Assembly (NCBI GenBank): GCA_042090305.1
Contig: JBELJQ010000015.1
Coordinates: 1 to 41,331, forward strand
DNA from: TMED13 sp042090305
GTDB lineage: Bacteria; Pseudomonadota; Alphaproteobacteria; Methylaequorales; Methylaequoraceae
Direction of reading: 5' to 3'
DNA length: 41,331 nt
Below, in pieces: positions 1 to 9,412 of the stretch. Position 1 is the stretch's first letter. Each line of letters begins with the position of its first letter. A program made the translations under genes and the position numbers. Under the pieces are notes generated by a model. That model made no database searches. It worked only from the letters and a program-made list of their open reading frames with translations, and was not told the DNA's origin.

Positions 1-502
1 AAACCAAACTAAGGTTTCCCTTATGACTCTGCATAGTGCAAAAGGATTAGAATTTAATTATGTTTTTCTTCCAGGATGGGAAGAGGGTGTTTTTCCAAAC
101 CAAAGAAATTTAGATGAACAAGGTAATAAAGGATTAGAGGAAGAAAGAAGGCTAGCATATGTTGGAATTACAAGAGCTAGAAAATATTTACATATCTCAT
201 ACGTAAATTTTAGAAAGCAATATAACTATTCTATTTACAGATCTGTTCCATCTAGATTTTTATCTGAGCTTCCAAAAGATAATTGCAAACTACTTCAGGT
301 GAAATTAAATGAGAATAGTAATTTTAAAAGAAATAAAATAAAGCAGAGAGCTGGCAGCAATTTTGAAATTGGAGATAAGATTGTTCATAAGCAATTTGGA
401 AAAGGAGTGGTATTAGGAATTACAGAAAATCAGCTTCAAATCAGATTTTATGATAGTGAGAGTATCGTAAAAGTTTTTGAAGAATATGTTGAAAAAGAAT
501 AA
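1..502 (+). CDS. uvrD: UvrD/PcrA-type ATP-dependent DNA helicase, C-terminal part
   Basis: The frame is open from base 2, so the gene starts before the window and only about 166 C-terminal residues are present. The visible part begins inside superfamily 1 helicase motif V (LMTLHSAKGLEF) and carries motif VI (EEERRLAYVGITRARK), which contacts ATP through its arginines. The last 45 residues (GDKIVHKQFGKGVV onwards) match the small Tudor-like tail of UvrD/PcrA proteins that contacts RNA polymerase. UvrD unwinds DNA in nucleotide excision and mismatch repair. Its stop lies two bases before the next start, so it is probably co-transcribed with prmA. The ATG at base 23 is internal. The exact paralogue (UvrD, PcrA or Rep) cannot be fixed without the N-terminal half. 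Confidence 0.9.
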   Translation, partial: NQTKVSLMTLHSAKGLEFNYVFLPGWEEGVFPNQRNLDEQGNKGLEEERRLAYVGITRARKYLHISYVNFRKQYNYSIYRSVPSRFLSELPKDNCKLLQVKLNENSNFKRNKIKQRAGSNFEIGDKIVHKQFGKGVVLGITENQLQIRFYDSESIVKVFEEYVEKE

Positions 503-504
503 TC

Positions 505-1329
505 TTGAACAAAGTTATATTAGAAATTAATAAAAAAAAGGAAACCAAACTTTTTGAATTGCTTAATTATTTTGATAACGTCTTCTACAAATTTGCAAAA
601 GAAACTATTCATATAGAAATTTATATTGAACGAAGAAGTAATGAACTATATTTCGTTAAGAAACTCTTGGATAAAGAAAAATATATAATAAAAAGAATTA
701 AAAATAAGAATTGGTTAAAACATACACAGAATATAGATTCTGGTTATCAAACTAAATATTTCTTTTTTCATCAAAACTTAAAGAGTAGTCCGGATATAAT
801 TAATAAGAAGATTATTATAATTCCTGCTGGCATGGCCTTTGGTACGGGTGGGCATGAATCAACAGAATTGGCTGTAAGGCTACTTGAAGATATACTAAAA
901 AAAGCAAGTTTTTATAACCCAATTGATATTGGAACAGGAACGGGGATATTAACTTTTGTCATTAAAACATTTATAAAAAGAAAAACTTACAGTACAGATT
1001 TGAATATAGATTCTATGAAGTGTTTTAATTATAATAAAAAAATAAATAATTTTAACAACTTAATTTTTGTAAGGTGTAGCGGAATTAAGGCAAAGGTATT
1101 GCAAGGAAAAAAATTTGATTTAATTGTGGCAAATTTATTACTAAATGAACATAAAGAAATTGTTAAAAGTTTGTGTCTCAAACTAAAAAAAAAGGGAATA
1201 TTAATTATTTCGGGTATACTTTATTCAGAGAAAAATTATTTTATCGCAATTTTAAGAGGATTTGATTTGAAATTTGTGAAGTACACTAATATGGAAAATT
1301 GGATAGGTCTAGTTTTTAAGAAAAATTAA
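505..1329 (+). CDS. prmA: Ribosomal protein L11 methyltransferase PrmA
   Basis: This 274-residue protein is a class I SAM-dependent methyltransferase. Residues 107-119 (PAGMAFGTGGHES) are the PrmA signature, the SAM-binding loop DIGTGTG is at 141-147, and ANLLLNEH at 209-216 corresponds to the catalytic/product loop of the family. PrmA trimethylates ribosomal protein L11 in the cytoplasm. The N-terminal 90 residues are weakly conserved, as expected for the substrate-recognition domain. The best start is a TTG two bases after the uvrD stop, with no strong Shine-Dalgarno sequence, so translation is probably coupled. The gene is followed one base later by the aminopeptidase gene. Confidence 0.9.
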   Translation: MNKVILEINKKKETKLFELLNYFDNVFYKFAKETIHIEIYIERRSNELYFVKKLLDKEKYIIKRIKNKNWLKHTQNIDSGYQTKYFFFHQNLKSSPDIINKKIIIIPAGMAFGTGGHESTELAVRLLEDILKKASFYNPIDIGTGTGILTFVIKTFIKRKTYSTDLNIDSMKCFNYNKKINNFNNLIFVRCSGIKAKVLQGKKFDLIVANLLLNEHKEIVKSLCLKLKKKGILIISGILYSEKNYFIAILRGFDLKFVKYTNMENWIGLVFKKN

Positions 1330-1330
1330 C

Positions 1331-3070
1331 ATGAAGAATTTAAAGAGTTTAAAAAAAAAATTAAAGCTTTCAGGTAACGACTATTACTTGATTAATACAT
1401 CTGACGAATTCTTAAATGAATACGTTCCAGAATCAGAAATGAAATTGAAATGGCTTACTAATTTTTCTGGTTCAAATGGAATGGCATTAATTGGTTTAGA
1501 TGAACAGTATTTCTTTACTGATGGACGATACACTCAACAGGCAGAAAAAGAATTAGATAAATCATTTAAAATTTTTGATAGTGGACGAATTAATTTTTTT
1601 GAATTTATGTTTGTAAAAATGAAATATAAAAAAATTTTATTGGATACTAAAACATTTAGATATGATTTTCTTCTAAATCTTAAAAAAAAACTATTACCCA
1701 TTAAAGGCTCATTAAAGCATGATAAAAAAATAATTAGTGATATTTGGAGAAAAGACAAAAAAAACAAAATCATAAAATTCTTCCAACTTAAAAAAAAATT
1801 TCATGGTATGGAAATATATTTAAAACATAAAGAAATTTTTAAATCTAGTGATAAAGATATCTTCATAATAACATCACCTGATTCCGCATGCTGGTTCTTA
1901 AATATAAGAGGATACGATTTGCCTAATTCTCCAATTATATTTTGCAGAGTAATTATAAAAAAGGATTCTATTGATGTTTTTCTTGATAAAGAAAAAATAC
2001 CCAACAACTTTGAGAACAAGAAAAAGAAAATTAAGTTCTACGATATTGAATTGTTTGACGAACATTTAAAAAAAATAAAAAAGAAACAAAAAATTTTATT
2101 AGATAAAAACGTCTCTTTTTATATTTATAGTCAATTAAAAATTAATAAGCTAAATTTTGAAGTTGATACTGATCCATGCACTCTCATGAAATCAAAGAAG
2201 AATCCTGTCGAGATTAAGAAAAGTAGGGATGCACATTTATTAGATGGCATTAGTTTAACTAAATTTTATTCTTGGTTAGATAATCAAAAATCAATAGATA
2301 ATTTAACAGAATATTCAGTTGCAGAAAAGCTTGAGGAATTTAGACGGCAAAGTAAAACTTTTTTCTCGTTGAGTTTTCCTACAATTTCTGCTGTCGGTAG
2401 TAACGGTTCAATTATTCATTATAAGCCAGAGATTGAGAAATGTTCAAATTTAAAAAATGGTGAATTATTCTTATGTGATTCAGGTGCTCAATATTTTGGT
2501 GGAACAACTGATGTTACAAGGACTATAATACTGGGAAATAAAAAACCTAAAAAAGAATATATTAGAAATTATACTAATGTTCTTATTGGTCATCTAGATT
2601 TAATTATGTTAAAGTTCCCTATTGGGACAAAAGGCTTTCATATTGATTCGATTGCAAGGTCGGCTCTGTGGAAACAGGGATTGGATTATAATCATGGAAC
2701 TGGTCATGGAGTTGGTAGTTTCTTAAATGTACACGAGGGGCCACAATCAATTTCAAAAAATAATAATAACTTTGAGCTAAGAGAAGGTATGATTTTGTCT
2801 AATGAGCCTGGCTTTTATAAAAATGGCTGTTACGGCATAAGAATTGAAAATCTTATATTAATAAAAAAATCTTATCAAAAGAATTTCCTCGAGTTTGATT
2901 GTTTAACTCTATTTCCGTTTGAGGACAAATTAATAGATTATAAAATATTAGAGACAAGACATAGAACCTGGATAAAAGATTATTATAAAAAAATTAAAAA
3001 AGAGATTTTTCCTTTTATTAACAAAGCTGAAAAAGACTGGTTGATTAAGAAAATTAGGAGATTTCTTTAG
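1331..3070 (+). CDS. Xaa-Pro aminopeptidase (M24B family, large two-lobe form)
   Basis: The 579-residue protein has the layout of the large Xaa-Pro aminopeptidases: two creatinase-like N-terminal domains (about residues 1-290), a C-terminal pita-bread metallopeptidase domain, and a short tail rich in aromatic and charged residues. The dinuclear metal ligands are visible: D383 in LCDSG, D394 in TTDVTRT, H459 in HGTGHGVG, E492 in NEPGFY and E506 in IRIENL. It removes N-terminal residues that precede proline in the cytoplasm. It ends the forward gene run; its last 17 bases overlap the end of recN on the other strand. The family call is firm; the symbol pepP is usually reserved for shorter relatives. 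Confidence 0.92.
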   Translation: MKNLKSLKKKLKLSGNDYYLINTSDEFLNEYVPESEMKLKWLTNFSGSNGMALIGLDEQYFFTDGRYTQQAEKELDKSFKIFDSGRINFFEFMFVKMKYKKILLDTKTFRYDFLLNLKKKLLPIKGSLKHDKKIISDIWRKDKKNKIIKFFQLKKKFHGMEIYLKHKEIFKSSDKDIFIITSPDSACWFLNIRGYDLPNSPIIFCRVIIKKDSIDVFLDKEKIPNNFENKKKKIKFYDIELFDEHLKKIKKKQKILLDKNVSFYIYSQLKINKLNFEVDTDPCTLMKSKKNPVEIKKSRDAHLLDGISLTKFYSWLDNQKSIDNLTEYSVAEKLEEFRRQSKTFFSLSFPTISAVGSNGSIIHYKPEIEKCSNLKNGELFLCDSGAQYFGGTTDVTRTIILGNKKPKKEYIRNYTNVLIGHLDLIMLKFPIGTKGFHIDSIARSALWKQGLDYNHGTGHGVGSFLNVHEGPQSISKNNNNFELREGMILSNEPGFYKNGCYGIRIENLILIKKSYQKNFLEFDCLTLFPFEDKLIDYKILETRHRTWIKDYYKKIKKEIFPFINKAEKDWLIKKIRRFL

Positions 3071-4709
3071 ATTGTTCTAATAATTTTTTGGCAGCGTCCA
3101 TCGCCTCTTGCGTAATTTCCTTAGCGGATAGCATTCTAGCAATTTCTTCGGTTCTTTCTGTATAGTCTAATTTTATTAATTTTGTTTCAAACTGATTTTT
3201 TATTACTTTGAGGTGATTATTCGCTAGCGAGGCTACTTGAGGTGAATGGGTTATTACACAAACTTGTCTATTTTTTCCTAATCTCTTCAGCCGTTCACCT
3301 ACTGCTGTTGAAACTGCGCCACCAATTCCGCTATCAACCTCGTCAAAAAATAATGTAGATAACTTATTCTTATCTGCTGTAACCTTAATTGCTAAGGCAA
3401 TCCTACAAAGCTCTCCACCTGAAGATATCTTTTTAATCTCTTCCATTTCTGCTTTAGGATTGGTTTTGATCTTAAATGTAACTTTATCTTGTCCTTTAGA
3501 ACCAAATTCATTTTTTTCAATGAAGGTTTGAAATCGTGCATTTTCTAATTTCAAATCAAGAAATTCGTTGTTAATACTATCATCCAATGATTTTGATTTT
3601 TTATTTCTCACTTCACTTATTACTTTAGATTGTAAAAAATATTCATTATTTATAGTATTCATCCTCTCCTTAATATTATTAAGTTTTTCATCAAACTGTT
3701 CTGAAGATGATAATTTATTTTCAATAACTTCTGGTAATTTATAAAGTTCATTTTCTTTAATCTTATGTTTTCTGGCAATCCTTTTAAATTCAGAAACTCT
3801 TTGTTCAATAGCCTCTAAAGAGTTTTCTTGAACACCTGGATCCATCATATTTGAGAAATATCGAGATATTTCTGAGATCTCTAGAGAAATTGATTCTAAA
3901 CTTTTAATTTGCTTTTTTGCTTCATTATCTAATAAGTCATGAATACCATTTAGTACTTTTATATTTTCAGCAATTAAGTTTTCTATTCCATTTCTGTTAT
4001 CACCTAAGAAGTTTTCTTTCACATTATTTATAGATTCACTAATCTTTATATAATTTTTTAATAATCTCCTTTTATTTTCAAGTTCTTCAAACTCATTCAG
4101 TAATGGGTTTAGCACATTAATCTCTTTGAGATCATTTTCGTTAGTTTCCTTGATCTCTGCCAAGTGTGTCATTTCTCTTGAGAAAAGTTCATACTCTTCT
4201 CTTATTTGTTTTACTTGCTCCCAAAGTTTTCTAAGTTGAATTAAATCTTCTTTGTTAACACCATAGTCATCAAGTGTATTAATGTGAGTAGAACTATCTA
4301 AGAGTCCTTGTTCAGAAAATTGGCTATGAATCTCTATAATACCATTAGTAGCTTGTTTCAATGTCGATAAACTAACAAGGCAATCATTGATAAATGACTT
4401 GGATTTTCCATCATCACTTATTGTGCGCTTTATTATTAAATCATTTTCGACAGCTATATCTAATTTATTAAGCTCTTTTTTAATATCCTGAAAATTTGAA
4501 ATATCAATTTGAGCAGTTACGATTGTTTTTTTCCCTTTTTCAGGTTTTATTGAGGATTTTGTTCTGCCTCCTGTTATTAAGGAAAGTGAGTCCAGTATCA
4601 TAGATTTTCCGGCTCCAGTTTCTCCTGTTAGAATACACAATCCGTTCTGGAAGAAAATCTCTATATTCTGAATTAAAATTAAGTTTTTAATGGATAAATA
4701 TTTCAGCAT
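3054..4709 (-). CDS. recN: DNA repair ATPase RecN
   Basis: This 551-residue SMC-like protein has a Walker A (GETGAGKS, residues 29-36), long central coiled-coil segments, the ABC signature ISSGGELCRIALA near residue 425, and a Walker B (FFDEVDSGIGG) at 454. RecN acts in recombinational repair of double-strand breaks in the cytoplasm. It is the last gene of the reverse-strand block and follows bamD with a two-base gap, the same lpxC-bamD-recN order known from many alphaproteobacteria. The start ATG directly precedes the conserved LKYLSIKNL ATPase strand, so the N-terminus is complete. Its length is normal for the family. Confidence 0.95.
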   Translation of the reverse strand: MLKYLSIKNLILIQNIEIFFQNGLCILTGETGAGKSMILDSLSLITGGRTKSSIKPEKGKKTIVTAQIDISNFQDIKKELNKLDIAVENDLIIKRTISDDGKSKSFINDCLVSLSTLKQATNGIIEIHSQFSEQGLLDSSTHINTLDDYGVNKEDLIQLRKLWEQVKQIREEYELFSREMTHLAEIKETNENDLKEINVLNPLLNEFEELENKRRLLKNYIKISESINNVKENFLGDNRNGIENLIAENIKVLNGIHDLLDNEAKKQIKSLESISLEISEISRYFSNMMDPGVQENSLEAIEQRVSEFKRIARKHKIKENELYKLPEVIENKLSSSEQFDEKLNNIKERMNTINNEYFLQSKVISEVRNKKSKSLDDSINNEFLDLKLENARFQTFIEKNEFGSKGQDKVTFKIKTNPKAEMEEIKKISSGGELCRIALAIKVTADKNKLSTLFFDEVDSGIGGAVSTAVGERLKRLGKNRQVCVITHSPQVASLANNHLKVIKNQFETKLIKLDYTERTEEIARMLSAKEITQEAMDAAKKLLEQSKEIS

Positions 4710-4711
4710 TT

Positions 4712-5539
4712 TTAAAATAAATCAAAATCTTTATCTTTCAAATAATCAAGATTTAGAGATTGTTTTTTATATTTCTTTAAATTCATATTTATTCTATGCT
4801 CCTTAACTAGTTTCTCTCCTTCTTTTTTCCATGAAGATTTAGGAAAATTATAGGCCAGTATTTTATATAAATATGAAGCTTGTTTTACTAAACCTAATGA
4901 GGTGTAAGACTCTACAAGCCGAAAGATTGATTCTGGAGTATGTATAGACCTTTTATATTCTTTTAAAACCTCATTATACCTTTTGATTGCAGCTAAATAG
5001 TTTCCATTCGATTGATAAAATTTTCCTACAAGTAGTTCTTTCGAAGAAAGATGATTACGAAGAATTTTTATTATTTCTAATGACTTTTTTGTATATTTAG
5101 ATTTAGGATATCTGTTTGTAAGCTCTAAAAATTGTTCAAGAGATTTTATGGAATATTGTTGATCTAAATTTATATTAGGTGTTCTTTCATAATATGAATA
5201 AGCCTTTAGAAATATCGCATATGGAACTAATGGATGGTCTGGATTTAGTTCAATAAACTTTGAAAGTGATAATACTGCTTCGTCATATTCTTTGGCACTA
5301 TAATGAGCAAATCCAGTAAGCATTTGTCCTCTTGCTGACCATTCTGAGTAGGGATATTGGATTTCAAGTTCAGTAAAGTTCTCAATTGCTTCTTCGAATC
5401 TTTTTTGCTTAAGTTTCTTAAGACCTGCATTATATAATTGTGTTTCACTAGATATATTAAAGTTTGTAGTATCTTTCTTATCAGATGAACATGAACTTAT
5501 GAATAAAATTATCACTATTACCAACAAAAAGAATTTCAT
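4712..5539 (-). CDS. bamD: Outer membrane assembly lipoprotein BamD
   Basis: This 275-residue lipoprotein has a signal peptide ending in the lipobox ISSC (lipid-modified C17), followed by tetratricopeptide-like helices (for example YNAGLKKLKQKRFEEAIENF and the YPYSEWS segment) as in the YfiO/ComL family. BamD is the essential lipoprotein of the Bam complex, which inserts beta-barrel proteins into the outer membrane. It lies 48 bp after lpxC and 2 bp before recN, the usual alphaproteobacterial neighbourhood. The start ATG is fixed by the signal peptide. Length and layout are normal. Confidence 0.92.
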   Translation of the reverse strand: MKFFLLVIVIILFISSCSSDKKDTTNFNISSETQLYNAGLKKLKQKRFEEAIENFTELEIQYPYSEWSARGQMLTGFAHYSAKEYDEAVLSLSKFIELNPDHPLVPYAIFLKAYSYYERTPNINLDQQYSIKSLEQFLELTNRYPKSKYTKKSLEIIKILRNHLSSKELLVGKFYQSNGNYLAAIKRYNEVLKEYKRSIHTPESIFRLVESYTSLGLVKQASYLYKILAYNFPKSSWKKEGEKLVKEHRINMNLKKYKKQSLNLDYLKDKDFDLF

Positions 5540-5587
5540 GTTGGTTATTTTTAAATAAATAATTTAGTTTATAAAGTTTTTTTTTTA

Positions 5588-6520
5588 TTAATTTGATGTA
5601 ATTACTTTGTAGTTATCTTCTGACTCGAATATTTTTTTTAAAAGTTTTACATTTAGATCATGACCAGATTGGGAAGTGAAGAAAGAGCCAATTATTTTTT
5701 TTCCTGAAAGTGCGAGATCTCCAACAAAATCTAAAATCTTATGTCTAATGAATTCATCACTAAATCTTAACCCCTCTTCATTTAATATTTTTGTTTTATC
5801 AACAACAATGGCATTATCAAGACCACCACCCAGGGCTAGGCCAGCTTTTCTCAAGGCGTCTACATCTTCTAAAAGTCCAAATGTACGAGCCTTAGATATT
5901 TGAGATATGTAGATATCTCTATTAAGTAAAATAGACATGCTTTGCTTACCGATAACTTGGTTTTCATAATTAATTTCAGAGGTTATTAGGGTATAATCAA
6001 ATGGCAGTACTCTGGCTAATTTGTCACCATCTCTAACTTCAACTTTTTTAAGTATTTTAACAAAACTTTTATATGAGTTCTGCTCAATTGTACCTACTTT
6101 CTCGATTTCTTCGATAAAATTTTGAGCTGAACCATCATAGACAGGAACTTCTTTATTATCCAAGTCAATAAATATATTATCAAGATCCATTCCATGTAAT
6201 GCTGATAATATATGTTCTATAGTTGAGACAGAGTTTCCAAGTTTATCGCTTATTGTTGTGCATAACTTAGTAGAGGAGACGTTTAAGAAAGAAGCTTTAA
6301 TTTCAAATTTTTTGTTATTATTAGTAATTCTAAATACAAAACCTGTTTCTGGTGGAGCAGGACTTACAGTCATATTTACTTGAGTATTACTATGAAGACC
6401 CTTTCCAGAAAATTTTATTGTTTTTAATATTGTTTTTTGTTTTTTTGCGGTCTTTAGTTTTGGAGGGTTGAATGATATGATGTCTGGACTAGTGACAGTA
6501 TTTTTTTTTTGAACTAACAT
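5588..6520 (-). CDS. lpxC: UDP-3-O-acyl-N-acetylglucosamine deacetylase LpxC
   Basis: LpxC is the zinc enzyme that commits UDP-acyl-GlcNAc to lipid A synthesis. With the ATG start at 6520 the protein has 310 residues. Visible motifs are TIKFSGKGLHS near the N-terminus, the STIEHILSALHGMDLDN zinc segment (H103), HKILDFVGDLAL (H260 and D264) and the catalytic SQSGHD (H287). An in-frame TTG at 6535 would add five residues; neither start has a clear Shine-Dalgarno sequence. About 30 residues precede the conserved core, a slightly long N-terminus. The gene directly follows ftsA, where ftsZ would usually stand. Its presence shows the organism makes lipid A. Confidence 0.95.
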   Translation of the reverse strand: MLVQKKNTVTSPDIISFNPPKLKTAKKQKTILKTIKFSGKGLHSNTQVNMTVSPAPPETGFVFRITNNNKKFEIKASFLNVSSTKLCTTISDKLGNSVSTIEHILSALHGMDLDNIFIDLDNKEVPVYDGSAQNFIEEIEKVGTIEQNSYKSFVKILKKVEVRDGDKLARVLPFDYTLITSEINYENQVIGKQSMSILLNRDIYISQISKARTFGLLEDVDALRKAGLALGGGLDNAIVVDKTKILNEEGLRFSDEFIRHKILDFVGDLALSGKKIIGSFFTSQSGHDLNVKLLKKIFESEDNYKVITSN

Positions 6521-6582
6521 AATGTTACTATACAACGGTAATTCTTAGACACCATTCACAAATAGTTACATTTTATTACAAT

Positions 6583-7806
6583 TCACGCATAACTTTCTTC
6601 TATCCAGCTATCTAATTTATCAAGAGCATTATGCACCCTGGAGCTTAATATCTTACTTGTTAATTCAAAATTTTTATAATCTCTTGCAAGCTTAATCATA
6701 CCAAGTAATGTACTAAATTCTGGCTTATTGTGAAAATAACTACCCTTCATATCAAAGGTTGCAATCCGTGTTTTACGATTAAAAATATTTTCACTTAATT
6801 CATTCAAACCATAAATTTTTCCAGCCCCACCAGAAATAACAATACTTTTTATACTCACTCTTGCATAAATATTATCAAAAATATTATCTCTAATAATTTC
6901 AAGAATTTCCTCATACCTTGGTTTAATGATACCCGAGAGAATATTTTTATTAATCAATTTTTTATTTTTAGAGTCAATACTGATTTCAATCTTATCATTG
7001 AAGTTTGGTGATAGTGTTCCGTTAAGTATTTTAGCGGTTTCGGCAGATTCTTTTGATATTTCCAAACCTTTAAATAAATCATTTGTAACATTAGAACCAC
7101 CCAACGGAATTACATTTGAATAAATTACCTTATTGGCATTCATTACGACAATTTTTGTAGTTAGAGCGCCAATGTCAATACTAGCAGCACCCTCATTCTT
7201 CTCATTTTCCGACAATATTGATAAAGCAGAGGCAATTCCTGAATCAAAGTAATTATTAATCACAATATCAATTTCTTTAAAACAACTTTTAAGACTATCA
7301 ATAAGTGAATTGTCAACCATTAAATTGAGAGATGATATTCCAAGTTTTTCACATTTTTCACCTACGGGATTATCTACAATTTTGTGTTCATCCAAGATGA
7401 AGTTCAAAGGAAAAGAGTGAATAATACCTTTTCCTTTGATTTTTGACTCTATTAAACTTTTTTTAAATATTTTCCTAACATCTTTTTTTGTTACCCCAAG
7501 TTTTCCAGACTTAATTCTACAAAGAGTTTTTTTTTGTATAGAATTTATATCTGTTATATTCGAGAAAAAAATACAATTCTTTGAGCTTACTTTTTTACCC
7601 AGTGAATTTTTCAAAGTTTTTTTAATTATTCTAGATAATTGTTTTTTATCATGTAATTTATAATTTTTCAGCCCTTCGCTCTTTTGGTGATCCATTCCTA
7701 TTATTTTAGGTTTATTATTTTCCATCCTAAAAGAAAGACATGCTACTTTAGCATAGCCAATATCGAACACATTAAATATTTTTTTACTTCTTATTAAATT
7801 AAACAT
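6583..7806 (-). CDS. ftsA: Cell division protein FtsA
   Basis: FtsA is the actin-like ATPase that anchors FtsZ filaments to the inner membrane. The 407-residue protein shows the actin-fold phosphate loops FNVFDIGYAKVAC (residues 11-23) and AASIDIGALTTKIVV, the IPLGGSNVTNDL segment and the adenosine motif VISGGAGKIYGL near residue 325. The C-terminus KLDSWIEESYA is short and amphipathic, fitting a membrane-targeting tail. It overlaps ftsQ by 13 bases, so translation is probably coupled. Its normal partner ftsZ does not follow; instead a gap of about 60 bases leads to lpxC. Divergent relative to model FtsA proteins, but the call is firm from motifs and position. Confidence 0.9.
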   Translation of the reverse strand: MFNLIRSKKIFNVFDIGYAKVACLSFRMENNKPKIIGMDHQKSEGLKNYKLHDKKQLSRIIKKTLKNSLGKKVSSKNCIFFSNITDINSIQKKTLCRIKSGKLGVTKKDVRKIFKKSLIESKIKGKGIIHSFPLNFILDEHKIVDNPVGEKCEKLGISSLNLMVDNSLIDSLKSCFKEIDIVINNYFDSGIASALSILSENEKNEGAASIDIGALTTKIVVMNANKVIYSNVIPLGGSNVTNDLFKGLEISKESAETAKILNGTLSPNFNDKIEISIDSKNKKLINKNILSGIIKPRYEEILEIIRDNIFDNIYARVSIKSIVISGGAGKIYGLNELSENIFNRKTRIATFDMKGSYFHNKPEFSTLLGMIKLARDYKNFELTSKILSSRVHNALDKLDSWIEESYA

Positions 7807-8516
7807 GACTTATTACTTACATATATCCTTTCATTGATTCTCATATCAAAATGTGAAAAACTCTTATAAAATTCTAATTTCTTGATATTTTCAAATATAT
7901 TTAAAGTTTTATCAAGTTCTTTTATTGATGTTATTAAACATATCCCATCCTTAAAAATTACAACCCAACTGTTAAGATTTTTTAACACTACTTTTTCTAT
8001 TAAATTATGATTTCTTGATTGGGAAGAGAAAGACTTATTAATTTCATCTATAAAGCTCAAAACATTCTTTCCCGAAAGCTCAATATATTTATTTTTTTTA
8101 ATACCCGAAAACTTTAATGTGTTACCATTCTTATCAATATATTTTTTAACATTATTATTCGTTAATACCATAAATGGTTTTTTTTCGATAATTTTTATCA
8201 ATAGATTTCCATTATGCATAAGTTCAAATGAGAAATCTTTTATTTCATTTATAGAACTTAATCCGACCTTCAACTTGTCTCTATCAAATAAATAACTTTG
8301 AGAATTATTCATCATATTTATTGATCTTAATATATAATTTTTCGATATATATTTATTATTTAAAATTTCTATATTTTTGATTTCTTTTTTTAAATGAAAA
8401 GCTTTTGTTATTTCTATTACGAAGTAACTTAAATTCTCTATTTTTTCTTTATGAAAAAAAAATATTAAGAAAAAAAATATTACTATGAAGAAGATAAATA
8501 TTAATACTCTTCGCAT
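7794..8516 (-). CDS. ftsQ: Cell division protein FtsQ
   Basis: The 240-residue protein is a bitopic membrane protein: a transmembrane helix at about residues 4-22 (LIFIFFIVIFFFLIFFF), then a POTRA-like region (IKNIEILNNKYISKNYILRSI) and the FtsQ domain with IIEKKPFMVL. FtsQ links the early and late divisome through FtsL and FtsB in the periplasm. It overlaps ddl by 16 bases and ftsA by 13, the canonical ddl-ftsQ-ftsA order. Sequence conservation is weak and the composition is very Lys/Asn/Ile-rich, so the call rests partly on position. Confidence 0.85.
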   Translation of the reverse strand: MRRVLIFIFFIVIFFFLIFFFHKEKIENLSYFVIEITKAFHLKKEIKNIEILNNKYISKNYILRSINMMNNSQSYLFDRDKLKVGLSSINEIKDFSFELMHNGNLLIKIIEKKPFMVLTNNNVKKYIDKNGNTLKFSGIKKNKYIELSGKNVLSFIDEINKSFSSQSRNHNLIEKVVLKNLNSWVVIFKDGICLITSIKELDKTLNIFENIKKLEFYKSFSHFDMRINERIYVSNKSCLI

Positions 8517-9412
8517 TGTGCATTTCTAAGTATAATTTCACAAAGTTGAAAAAAGTTCATTTTATTGCTTAAAGCCATTTCTGGTAGCAGTGAGTTGAGT
8601 GTTAGACCAGGTTGAGTATTAATCTCAAGTAAATATAACTTATTTTCTTTTTGATTATATCTAAAGTCTACCCTACTTACACAATTACATCCAAGAGATT
8701 TATGTACCATTATGGATTGAGAAATTAATTCATTAGTAATTTCAACCGGCAAGTTTGGATTCATAATATGTTTCGCTAAATTTATATATTTATTTTCATA
8801 ATTATATACAGAATTTTTAAATTCAATTTCCATTATACCGCAAATATCATTATTCAAAATTCCAACAGTTATTTCTCTACCTTCTATGAATTTTTCAAAC
8901 ATAAATGTATCAGTTCTATTTTTATACTTATTTAAAAATTCGTTAACCTGTTTCAAATTATTTAGTTTAACCAAATCATTACTTGAACCACCACAGATTG
9001 GTTTGGAAATTATTGGAAAATTAATTTGATTTAAGTTATTAAGATTAATTTCTAATGGTGTTTCGATACCTAGGTTTTTGAAATAAATTTTTGAGAATTT
9101 TTTATTCATAGATATTGAAGAGGCTAAAACACCAGAATGAGTATATGGAATTTTAAGATAGTTCAATAAGGATTGTATTTGACCATCCTCACCAAAGAAA
9201 CCGTGCAAACAATTAAAGACAATATCTGGTTTAAATTCTTCAATATTACTAATTAATTTTAAACAATTATTATCAACATCAATTAGCTCAGTGATATAAC
9301 TTTCTTTGAGTGCTACATGAACTGCTGATGCAGACATTTTAGAAATTTCTCTTTCATCAGATATGCCTCCTGATAAAATTGCTATTTTTTTATATTTGTT
9401 TGAAATTACCAA
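8501..9412 (-). CDS. ddl: D-alanine--D-alanine ligase
   Basis: Ddl joins two D-alanines for the peptidoglycan stem peptide, using an ATP-grasp fold in the cytoplasm. The 303-residue protein has the N-terminal SGGISDEREISKMSA segment, NCLHGFFGEDGQIQSLL, the ATP-loop KPICGGSSNDL, FIEGREITVGIL, and the C-terminal metal and substrate motif LEINTQPGLTLNSLLPEMA. It overlaps murB by 23 bases and ftsQ by 16. Length and motif order are those of the DdlB type found in division clusters. Confidence 0.95.
   Translation of the reverse strand: MVISNKYKKIAILSGGISDEREISKMSASAVHVALKESYITELIDVDNNCLKLISNIEEFKPDIVFNCLHGFFGEDGQIQSLLNYLKIPYTHSGVLASSISMNKKFSKIYFKNLGIETPLEINLNNLNQINFPIISKPICGGSSNDLVKLNNLKQVNEFLNKYKNRTDTFMFEKFIEGREITVGILNNDICGIMEIEFKNSVYNYENKYINLAKHIMNPNLPVEITNELISQSIMVHKSLGCNCVSRVDFRYNQKENKLYLLEINTQPGLTLNSLLPEMALSNKMNFFQLCEIILRNAQCEEY

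Noticed and set aside
6521..6535. TTG start for lpxC five codons upstream
   Set aside because: The ATG at 6520 already precedes a long non-conserved N-terminus; nothing supports the longer form.
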